Below are positions 55,676 to 64,000 of a DNA stretch of 64,000 nt, in pieces (position 1 is the stretch's first letter; each line of letters starts with the position of its first letter). The DNA is from Mycobacterium pinniadriaticum (GTDB taxonomy: Bacteria; Actinomycetota; Actinomycetes; Mycobacteriales; Mycobacteriaceae): assembly GCF_026242045.1 (NCBI RefSeq), contig NZ_JAPJDO010000001.1, positions 1 through 64,000 of the forward strand, given 5' to 3'. The position numbers were made by a program, and so were the translations under genes. The notes below the pieces were generated by a model, which did no database searches, was not told where the DNA came from, and worked only from the letters and a program-made list of their open reading frames with translations.

Positions 55676-57196
55676 GTGAGCTCTGCAGATACTCCGGATA
55701 CCCCCGACGCGGGCGTTGACGTCCCCGAGCAGTTCCGGATTCGCCAGGGCAAGCGCGCGGCCCTGCTGGCCGATGGCAAAGATCCGTATCCGGTGTCGGT
55801 GCCGCGCACCCATTCGCTGGCCGAGATCCGCGCGACGTACCCCGACCTGCCTGCCGAAGCCACCACCGGCGACATCGTGGGTGTCACTGGTCGGGTGGTG
55901 TTCGCCCGCAACTCGGGCAAGCTGTGTTTCGCCACGCTGCAGGAGGGCGACGGAACCCAGTTGCAGGCGATGATCAGCCTCGCCGGTGTGGGAGAGCAAG
56001 CCCTGGATGCCTGGAAGACGGAGGTCGACCTCGGCGACATCGTGTTCGTGCACGGCGAGGTGATCAGCTCGCGCCGCGGCGAGCTGTCGGTGCTGGCCGA
56101 TTCCTGGCAGATGGCCAGCAAGGCGTTGCGCCCGCTGCCCGTCGCGCATAAGGAGATGAGCGAGGAGTCGCGGGTCCGGCAGCGCTACGTCGACCTGATC
56201 GTGCGCCCCCAGGCCCGTCAGGTGGCGCGCCAGCGGATCGCCGTCGTGCGGGCCGTGCGCAACGCGCTGGAGCGCCGCGGGTTCCTCGAAGTCGAGACCC
56301 CGATGCTGCAGACACTGGCCGGTGGTGCGGCCGCCCGGCCGTTTGTCACCCACTCCAATGCCCTCGACGCGGACCTGTACCTGCGGATCGCCCCGGAGTT
56401 GTTCCTCAAGCGATGCGTCGTCGGCGGTCTGGAGAAAGTTTACGAGCTGAATCGTAACTTCCGAAACGAAGGCGCAGATTCGACGCATTCGCCGGAATTC
56501 TCGATGCTCGAGACTTATCAGGCATGGGGAACCTATGACGAATCGGCGATCGTCACCCGCGAAGTTATTCAAGAAGTGGCGGACGAGGCGATCGGCACCC
56601 GGCAAGTGCCATTGCCGGACGGGACAATCTATGACATCGACGGTGAATGGCCGTCGATTCAAATGTACCCGTCGTTGTCCGAAGCCCTCGGTGAAGAGAT
56701 CACACCGGACACATCATTGGAATACTTACTCACTATTGCCGATCGTCTCGACGTCGAGATCCCGCCCGATCGCGGCTACGGACACGGCAAGCTGGTCGAA
56801 GAACTGTGGGAACACACCGTCGGGAACACATTGTGGTCCCCGACATTCGTCAAGGATTTCCCGGTCGAGACCACACCACTGACCCGTCAGCACCGTAGCA
56901 TCCCCGGCGTCACCGAGAAGTGGGACCTGTACGTCCGCGGAATCGAGTTGGCCACGGGATACTCCGAGCTGGTCGACCCGATAGTGCAGCGCGAACGCTT
57001 CGAGGACCAGGCCAGGGCGGCGGCCGCCGGCGACGACGAGGCAATGGCGCTCGACGAGGATTTCCTGGCGGCGATGGAGTATGCGATGCCGCCGACCACC
57101 GGAACCGGAATGGGCATCGATCGCCTGTTGATGGTTCTCACCGGGTTGTCAATTCGCGAAACGGTTTTGTTCCCGATTGTTCGACGCCATGGCTGA
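55676..57196 (+). CDS. lysS: lysyl-tRNA synthetase (class II)
   Basis: A 506-residue LysS: OB-fold anticodon domain (about 60-160) and class II catalytic core with motif 1 ([17 protein letters not shown]), motif 2 ([17 protein letters not shown]) and motif 3 ([11 protein letters not shown]). It charges tRNA-Lys. The start is GTG 55676. The middle third (about 56430-56890) uses many A/T-ending codons, including a rare TTA Leu at 56726-56728, unlike the GC-rich flanks. Confidence 0.96.
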   Translation: MSSADTPDTPDAGVDVPEQFRIRQGKRAALLADGKDPYPVSVPRTHSLAEIRATYPDLPAEATTGDIVGVTGRVVFARNSGKLCFATLQEGDGTQLQAMISLAGVGEQALDAWKTEVDLGDIVFVHGEVISSRRGELSVLADSWQMASKALRPLPVAHKEMSEESRVRQRYVDLIVRPQARQVARQRIAVVRAVRNALERRGFLEVETPMLQTLAGGAAARPFVTHSNALDADLYLRIAPELFLKRCVVGGLEKVYELNRNFRNEGADSTHSPEFSMLETYQAWGTYDESAIVTREVIQEVADEAIGTRQVPLPDGTIYDIDGEWPSIQMYPSLSEALGEEITPDTSLEYLLTIADRLDVEIPPDRGYGHGKLVEELWEHTVGNTLWSPTFVKDFPVETTPLTRQHRSIPGVTEKWDLYVRGIELATGYSELVDPIVQRERFEDQARAAAAGDDEAMALDEDFLAAMEYAMPPTTGTGMGIDRLLMVLTGLSIRETVLFPIVRRHG

Positions 57197-57311
57197 GGTG
57201 CGTCGATCGAATCCTTGTTGAATGACGTGGGCAAATGTGGCACATTGGTGCACACGGGGGATCGGGTGGACTAACGCTTGATGTGCGCAGGCAGAAGGAT
57301 TCAGTGAGGCA

Positions 57312-57653
57312 ATGGCCAAGAAAGTGACCGTCACTCTCGTCGACGATTTTGACGGCGCGGGTGCCGCGGATGAAACGGTCGAATTCGCGCTCGACGGTGT
57401 GAGCTATGAGATCGATCTTTCCGCCAAGAATGCTCAGAAACTCCGCAACGATCTCAAACAGTGGGTCGACGCCAGCCGCCGGGTCGGCGGCCGTCGCCGC
57501 GGCCGCTCCGGGCCGGCTGGCCGTGGTCGCGCCGCCATCGACCGGGAGCAGAGCGCTGCGATCCGGGACTGGGCGCGCCGCAACGGTCACAAGGTGTCGA
57601 CTCGGGGTCGCATTCCGGCCGACATCATCGACGCTTTCCACGCCGCAACCTAG
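57312..57653 (+). CDS. lsr2: nucleoid-associated silencer Lsr2
   Basis: A 113-residue H-NS-like protein that bridges AT-rich DNA and silences horizontally acquired genes. The N-terminal dimerisation domain ([14 protein letters not shown]...) is followed by a basic linker ([15 protein letters not shown]) and the C-terminal DNA-binding domain with the RGR AT-hook-like motif ([14 protein letters not shown]). It follows lysS by 115 bp and has its own leader. Confidence 0.97.
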   Translation: MAKKVTVTLVDDFDGAGAADETVEFALDGVSYEIDLSAKNAQKLRNDLKQWVDASRRVGGRRRGRSGPAGRGRAAIDREQSAAIRDWARRNGHKVSTRGRIPADIIDAFHAAT

Positions 57654-57710
57654 GCCTGACCGGGCTTCTCTCGGCCATCCAAGCCTCTTCCGTCGCGCGC
57701 CGTCAGCCCC

Positions 57711-57728
57711 TGTTCGCTGGCGGCGAAG
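57711..57728. promoter_or_regulatory. ClgR-type operator upstream of clpC1
   Basis: TGTTCGCTGGCGGCGAAG matches 17 of 18 positions of the actinobacterial ClgR consensus as I remember it (WNNWCGCYNANRGCGWWS), including the CGC-N5-GCG core arms. It lies in the 258-bp lsr2-clpC1 gap. ClgR activates Clp protease genes in Corynebacterium, Streptomyces and Mycobacterium. Confidence 0.65.
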
Positions 57729-57856
57729 CCGCCGCCGGGGATTGCCGGAAACGATTCGCTGGCCTCCCACGTTGGTGTGCTAGGTCCGCACCGACATGGA
57801 CGCGGTATGGGTGGCAAGGGAGGACGCCTCCCTCGGCCCCCATTAGAGTGGACGAC

Positions 57857-57883
57857 AGGTACGTGGTGACTACCGCTGTACCT
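57857..57883. repeat. imperfect palindrome in the clpC1 leader
   Basis: AGGTAC (57857-57862) pairs with GTACCT (57878-57883), and GGT/ACC pairs inside around GACT. It lies 29 bp upstream of the clpC1 start, close to the SD (GGAG at about 57893). It could be a protein site or an RNA hairpin controlling translation. Confidence 0.4.
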
Positions 57884-57911
57884 AATCGTGATGGAGAGCA
57901 GGTAACCGACG

Positions 57912-60440
<2,529 letters not shown>

Positions 60441-60453
60441 CGCAACCACGAGA

Positions 60454-60481
60454 AAGGCCCCCGACTTCGGTCGGGGGCCTT
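60454..60481 (+). terminator. strong intrinsic terminator of clpC1
   Basis: A perfect 12-bp stem AAGGCCCCCGAC (60454-60465) and GTCGGGGGCCTT (60470-60481) with a TTCG tetraloop, starting 13 bp after the clpC1 stop. The next gene is on the same strand, so it separates the two transcripts. Confidence 0.92.
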
Positions 60482-60549
60482 ACTCATCCGGCCAGCGAAT
60501 TGTTTGCGTCCGCATCGATTCCCGCGCATTCGACCGCTACCCTCTGGTC

Positions 60550-60918
60550 ATGCTTGTTGTCACCACCAACGACATCCCGGGCTGGGAGATCCAGCGAGTG
60601 TGCGGCGAGGTGTTCGGCCTGACCGTGCGATCACGTAACGCCTTCTCCCAGATGGGTGCGGGCTTCAAGAGCATGTTCGGTGGTGAGCTGCAGGGCATGA
60701 CGAAGAACCTCGCCGAGAGCCGCAACGAAGCGATGAACCGGTTGATGAACGAGGCCCGCAACCGCGGAGGTAACGCGATCATCGCCATGCGCTTCGACAC
60801 CACCGAACTCGGCGATGTCTGGACCGAGATCTGCGCCTACGGAACCGCCGTGCAGGCGGTGCCGGTCACCGAGGCCGCCAAGTACACCGCGCAGCAGCTG
60901 GGCTACGGTGCCGGCTGA
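60550..60918 (+). CDS. YbjQ/UPF0145 family protein
   Basis: A 122-residue protein of the YbjQ (heavy-metal-binding domain-like) family: VVTTNDIPGWEIQRVCGEVFGLTVRS at the N-terminus and GGNAIIAMRFDTTELGDVWTEICAYGTAV in the core. Members form pentamers; function is not established. ATG 60550 fits the family start. A TACCCT hexamer 7 nt upstream suggests a leaderless transcript. Confidence 0.88.
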   Translation: MLVVTTNDIPGWEIQRVCGEVFGLTVRSRNAFSQMGAGFKSMFGGELQGMTKNLAESRNEAMNRLMNEARNRGGNAIIAMRFDTTELGDVWTEICAYGTAVQAVPVTEAAKYTAQQLGYGAG

Positions 60919-60950
60919 CTCCGCGCGGGTATAACATCCTGGCTGTAAGA

Positions 60951-61021
60951 GACGAGTCGAGGAATCTGGTGAGAATCCAGAACGGTCGCGCCACTGTTGA
61001 CAGTCAGACCCGGAACTCGTC
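60951..61021 (+). promoter_or_regulatory. cobalamin riboswitch upstream of cbtBA
   Basis: The core is clear: CTGGTGAGAATCCAG (60966-60980) followed by GGTCGCGCCACTG (60984-60996), the box characteristic of B12 riboswitches. GACGAGT (60951-60957) and ACTCGTC (61015-61021) form the closing stem. A TATAAC -10-like hexamer at 60930-60935 supplies the promoter. It lies 41 bp before cbtB, a cobalt transporter gene usually under B12 control. Confidence 0.87.
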
Positions 61022-61062
61022 ATGGTTCATCTCGGGACGCGCAGCTCCCTGAAAGGACTCCA

Positions 61063-61278
61063 ATGGCTACTCCGCACACCCGGTCGAGCCGGTCTCGCGC
61101 CGTCGACCTCTCGGCCACCAAGGCTGTCGTCTGGCTCTCACTGACCGCGTTCTTCGCGTTGCTGGTCCTGTACTTCGTCGGTGTCGACCAGGGCGCCACC
61201 TCGGTGTTCGGCGACAACATGTACATCCATGAATTCGTTCATGATGCCCGCCATCTGCTCGGTTTCCCCTGCCACTGA
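61063..61278 (+). CDS. cbtB: cobalt transporter subunit CbtB-like
   Basis: A 71-residue protein with one membrane helix (about 22-42) and a C-terminal His-containing motif (MYIHEFVHDARHLLGFPCH) that matches CbtB, the small metal-binding subunit of a predicted cobalt transporter. AAAGGA lies 6 nt before the ATG. It is the first gene after the cobalamin riboswitch and is followed 22 bp later by cbtA. Confidence 0.9.
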   Translation: MATPHTRSSRSRAVDLSATKAVVWLSLTAFFALLVLYFVGVDQGATSVFGDNMYIHEFVHDARHLLGFPCH

Positions 61279-61300
61279 GTCCGCGGAACCTCTCAATCAC

Positions 61301-62101
61301 ATGGAAAAGTCAATAATCTGGCGCGGCATCCTGGCCGGCGCCTTCGCTGGTGTGCTCGGGTTCATCTGGTCGAAGATCTTCATCGAACCGATCGTCGGGC
61401 GGGCTATCGATTTCGAGGACGCTACCGCCGTGGCACATGAGGCCATGGAGACGACATCCGGGCACGGGCATACTCACGAAGCGGGCGGCGAGCTCTTCAC
61501 CCGCGGTGTGCAGTCCAGCATCGGAATGGGACTGGGAGTGCTGGCCTTCAGCGTGGCACTCGGCGCGTTGTTCGCCGTCGTGTTCTGCGTGGCGTACAGC
61601 CGGATCAGCAATGTGTCGGCCCGCAAGCTCGCAGTGCTGGTGGCCGGCGCGATGCTCATCGCCCTATGGGTGGTTCCCGCACTCAAGTATCCGCCCAACC
61701 CGCCGGCAACAAGCCTCGACGAAACCATCAGGCAACGCGCACTGCTCTACGTGTTGATGGTCGCCCTGTCGGCGCTCTTCATGGTTGCCGCCGTGTATCT
61801 CGCTTTCCAGCTCACGCCGAAACTGGGTGCCTGGAACGCGACTCTGGCGGCGGGCGGTGCCTACATCGCGGCGGTCGCGATCGTGATGCTCATCCTGCCG
61901 ACGATCGACGAGACGCCGGGACCGATGGTCAACGACGCGGGGACGATCGTGTTCGGCGGGTTCCCTGCCGATGACCTGTACGAGTTCCGGTTGTATGCGC
62001 TCGGCACCCAGGTGATCGTCTGGACGACGATCGGTCTGCTCGGTGCGATCATGCTGTCCCGGCTGCTCGACAACAAAGTGCAGGAGCCCATCGCTGCGTG
62101 A
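61301..62101 (+). CDS. cbtA: cobalt transporter CbtA-like
   Basis: A 266-residue membrane protein with about six helices and a cytoplasmic or periplasmic His-rich segment HGHTHEAGG (about 53-60). It matches the CbtA family, found with CbtB in cobalamin-dependent organisms lacking other cobalt importers. The ATG at 61301 (MEKSIIWRGIL) fits the family. Its stop overlaps the next start (GTGA). Confidence 0.9.
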   Translation: MEKSIIWRGILAGAFAGVLGFIWSKIFIEPIVGRAIDFEDATAVAHEAMETTSGHGHTHEAGGELFTRGVQSSIGMGLGVLAFSVALGALFAVVFCVAYSRISNVSARKLAVLVAGAMLIALWVVPALKYPPNPPATSLDETIRQRALLYVLMVALSALFMVAAVYLAFQLTPKLGAWNATLAAGGAYIAAVAIVMLILPTIDETPGPMVNDAGTIVFGGFPADDLYEFRLYALGTQVIVWTTIGLLGAIMLSRLLDNKVQEPIAA

Positions 62102-62655
62102 GTGAAGTCGTCCGGCTGACCCTGGTGTCACATGCCATGACCGACGCCATGGCAGTCGGACGATTTCCGGTCGACGAGGAGCTCAACGCGCTGGGTCGCC
62201 GGCAGCTCGACGAGCTCGACGTCGGTACCGCAGATATGGCGTTGTGCGGCCCCGAGGTTCGGGCTCGCCAGAGCGCCGAGCTGCTGGGGCTGAGGGCCCG
62301 CGTCGACGCCCGGCTGGCCGACCTGGATTGCGGGCGCTGGCGGGGGATGGGTCTCGACATGGTCGAACCCGACCTGCTCACGCTGTGGCTCACCGAACCC
62401 GCCCGCGGCCCGCACGGCGGCGAATCGATTGTCGAGATGATCACCCGGGTGCGCGGCTGGCTGGCCGATATCAGCCGGACACCGGGCCGCACAGTCGCCG
62501 TCACCCACCCGGCGGTGATCCGCGCGGTGATCCTCAACGCGCTGGACGCACCACCGAAGTCGTTCTGGCGCGTCGATGTTGCGCCGGCCAGCTGTACCAC
62601 GCTGCATTTCCGCGGAATGGCGTGGACGCTGCGGTCGGGTTCGGATCATCGGTAA
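62098..62655 (+). CDS. histidine phosphatase-superfamily protein with divergent motif
   Basis: A 185-residue phosphoglycerate-mutase-like protein. The family RHG motif reads SHA (TLVSHAMTDA), keeping the catalytic His but losing Arg and Gly; the second His is in VAVTHPAVIRAV and CGPEVRARQSAE fits the family. It overlaps cbtA by 4 nt, under the same riboswitch, so a role in cobalamin assembly, such as the alpha-ribazole-phosphate phosphatase CobC, is possible. Weak Arg conservation makes phosphatase activity uncertain. Confidence 0.82.
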   Translation: MSEVVRLTLVSHAMTDAMAVGRFPVDEELNALGRRQLDELDVGTADMALCGPEVRARQSAELLGLRARVDARLADLDCGRWRGMGLDMVEPDLLTLWLTEPARGPHGGESIVEMITRVRGWLADISRTPGRTVAVTHPAVIRAVILNALDAPPKSFWRVDVAPASCTTLHFRGMAWTLRSGSDHR

Positions 62656-62667
62656 CGCATCACCCGT

Positions 62668-62710
62668 CGGTCACGGCATAACAATTGTGAAAATACAATT
62701 GGCATGACCG
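62668..62710. promoter_or_regulatory. nested palindrome upstream of DUF2218 gene
   Basis: The outer arms CGGTCA (62668-62673) and TGACCG (62705-62710) enclose two copies of CAATTG (62682-62687, 62696-62701). The interval is strikingly AT-rich for this genome. It lies 24 bp before the DUF2218 gene, suiting an operator or a hairpin ending the cbt transcript. Confidence 0.5.
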
Positions 62711-62734
62711 GGGTATCTGCGAGGGGAATCTGAT

Positions 62735-63040
62735 ATGAGCACTGAAGTACCCACGGTGGACGCCACCGTCCGTACCGACCGCACCGCGCGGTATGGCAAG
62801 CAACTGGTGTCCCATCTGGGACGACGTAACGGTGGGGAATGGTCGGCGGACGCGGGCAGCGGCTGGATCGATCTCGGGGCCGGCCGAGCCACCGTGACAG
62901 CCGGGGATGGAGTGCTGGACCTACACCTGCGCGCACCGGCCGACGAGCTGGCCCGGCTTCAAGACGTCATCGCATCGCACCTGACCCGATTCGGCGAGCG
63001 GGACGAACTCAGCGTCGAATGGATTGCCGGTCAGCGGTAG
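62735..63040 (+). CDS. DUF2218 domain protein
   Basis: A 101-residue protein typical of DUF2218: ARYGKQLVSHLGRR at the N-terminus and LDLHLRAPADELARLQDVIASHLTRFG at the C-terminus. Members occur near siderophore or metal genes in actinobacteria as I recall; no activity is known. GAGGGGAATCTGAT precedes the ATG. Its 3' end overlaps the convergent LpqF-like gene by 10 bp. Confidence 0.88.
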   Translation: MSTEVPTVDATVRTDRTARYGKQLVSHLGRRNGGEWSADAGSGWIDLGAGRATVTAGDGVLDLHLRAPADELARLQDVIASHLTRFGERDELSVEWIAGQR

Positions 63041-64000
63041 CGGGGCAGTAGGCCGAAGACCTGCTTGATGATCGTCATCAGCCAGCCACCCGCGTTCGGG
63101 CTGTGGTACCGGGGCCAGTTGAACTGGAAACTGACCACCCACGCCTGGCCGGTACGGTCGACGGCATACCAGCTGAACGTGAAGTCCCCCGGCAGGTTGC
63201 CGGCCTTGGCGCCGATATAAGGCCACTCGGTGCGGTCGAGGTCGATTCCTGAGATCTCGGACATGATGTCCTTGACCGGTGCGGCCCGGCCAACGGCGTT
63301 GTGCTGGAGGGCGGCGTGCACTCGGCAGATGTCGTCGGCGCTGCCGTACCATTCCGCGCCATAGGCCGACCCGGGTGCGTGAGTTCGTTGCGGGTCGGGG
63401 TCATAGGGATGAGAGTCTGTCTGCCGCAACAGCACTGCGCGATCCTGTGGGGTCGCCATCTTCCACTGTTCGCGGACGTCGGGATTACCCCAGCCGATCG
63501 AGAAGATCTCCCGCATGGTGGGGAACGGTGTCATGCTGGCCGGGTCGTGGTGGCCGGCGGCGACCAGTGCCTGTTCGATCGCGTGGGTGCCCAGCCGCCC
63601 GATCAGCAGATCGGTGGCCATGTTGTCACTCGTCGCGATCATCTTGCCGGCCGCCTGGCGCACCGTGATCTGGGAGCCGGGCGGAAGCTTGTCGAAGCCC
63701 GAGGAGCCGAGCTTCTTCGTCTCAGCGGTGATCGTGAGTTTGTCGTCCCAGTTCAATGTTCCTGCCGTTACCGCACTTTCGACGGCAAACAGCACATAGG
63801 TCTTGAAAATCGAAGCCAGAGGCAGGGATTCAGCGGTGTTGGTCCCCGCCACCTTCGTGCAGCGGCCGTCGTCGACTTTGGACACCTGCCACGAGTAGCG
63901 GGCGCCGGTGCGGCTGAGTGCGGTGTCGACGTCCTGCCACGACTCGATCTTGGGCTTTGCGGTGGTGACGACGAACCGGCTGACGAAGGTGTCGTCACCC
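63031..64000 (-). CDS. lpqF: LpqF-like serine hydrolase (beta-lactamase-fold), 5' end outside window
   Basis: The frame is open from the right window edge to the TGA at 63031, giving 322 codons of a longer protein; the full LpqF (Rv3593) is about 450 residues. It has the class A beta-lactamase elements: SxxK in PLASIFKTY, SDN in ATSDNMATD, and a KTG-like KAGN in IGAKAGNLPGD. The GTG at 63885 is probably internal, because the family fold continues upstream (TAKPKIESWQDVD). The lipoprotein signal should lie beyond the window. It has lost the KTG and probably cleaves an envelope ester or amide rather than beta-lactams. Confidence 0.85.
   Translation of the reverse strand, partial: GDDTFVSRFVVTTAKPKIESWQDVDTALSRTGARYSWQVSKVDDGRCTKVAGTNTAESLPLASIFKTYVLFAVESAVTAGTLNWDDKLTITAETKKLGSSGFDKLPPGSQITVRQAAGKMIATSDNMATDLLIGRLGTHAIEQALVAAGHHDPASMTPFPTMREIFSIGWGNPDVREQWKMATPQDRAVLLRQTDSHPYDPDPQRTHAPGSAYGAEWYGSADDICRVHAALQHNAVGRAAPVKDIMSEISGIDLDRTEWPYIGAKAGNLPGDFTFSWYAVDRTGQAWVVSFQFNWPRYHSPNAGGWLMTIIKQVFGLLPRYR

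Noticed and set aside
57230..57260. CRP-like site before lsr2 (TGTGGCACATTGGTGCACAC)
   Set aside because: The half-sites are spaced 11 bp rather than 6 and match only with a bulge.

Overview
The window is high-GC actinobacterial DNA that I read as a fast-growing Mycobacterium (Mycolicibacterium). Many genes fall in the order I remember from the M. tuberculosis Rv3651-Rv3593 interval, inverted: Rv3651, an MrfA-type helicase, cspA, Rv3647c, topA, adenylate cyclase Rv3645, holB, galE1, Rv3632, ppgS, Rv3630, ppa, a PBP4-type dacB, an Rv3626c zincin, tilS, hpt, lpqG, Rv3618, ephA, ftsH, the fol/pan genes, lysS, lsr2, clpC1 and lpqF. The ESX-1-linked genes found between ephA and ftsH in M. tuberculosis are absent. 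Gene-name matches are from memory; no search was run.

Layout. 1-11.3 kb: sensor protein, repair helicase, cold-shock protein, topoisomerase I, membrane adenylate cyclase, DNA polymerase III delta prime, tRNA-Thr(CGT), and a PcaC-like protein. 11.4-21.8 kb: a GT-C-like membrane protein, galE1, and a leftward five-gene run: a poly-lysine-synthetase-like NRPS, an M1 metallopeptidase, a flippase-like protein, PpgS and a DUF2304 partner. Three of its four junctions are 4-nt start/stop overlaps. It joins a predicted homopoly-amino-acid synthetase to the arabinogalactan galactosamine genes, and is the best candidate here for an undescribed system. 21.9-23.5 kb: a TerC Mn2+ exporter behind a probable yybP-ykoY manganese riboswitch, and a SpoIIAA-like protein. 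23.5-31.7 kb: an allantoin/purine-salvage block (GntR, NCS1 permease, racemase, PuuE allantoinase, allantoicase, a divergent UraD-like protein) interrupted by a TetR/hydrolase pair with a clear operator and an HSL esterase.

31.8-36.5 kb: ppa diverging from dacB-zincin-tilS-hpt. 36.5-42.4 kb: an insertion relative to M. tuberculosis carrying a SNF2 helicase (HelZ), a SWIM zinc-finger protein and VapBC with an operator palindrome, then lpqG and the remnant of a decayed metallo-beta-lactamase-fold gene. 42.4-54.4 kb: an LLM monooxygenase and epoxide hydrolase pair, then the ftsH-folE-folP-folB-folK-(three accessory genes)-panC-panD-coaX series, most genes overlapping or nearly touching. 54.4-60.5 kb: a PLP amino-acid aldolase/dehydratase-like enzyme, lysS, lsr2, and clpC1 with a ClgR-like operator and a strong terminator. 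60.5-64 kb: YbjQ-like protein; cobalamin riboswitch-cbtB-cbtA-histidine phosphatase; DUF2218 protein; and an LpqF-like serine hydrolase cut by the window end.

Non-coding signals include two riboswitches, three hairpin terminators, a 60-nt repeat found just after the stop codons of both topA and hpt, and several leader hairpins. I found no insertion sequence, prophage or CRISPR array. No stretch longer than 300 bases lacks a gene; the longest gaps are the cspA leader, the clpC1 leader and the regions before the helicase stop and before helZ.
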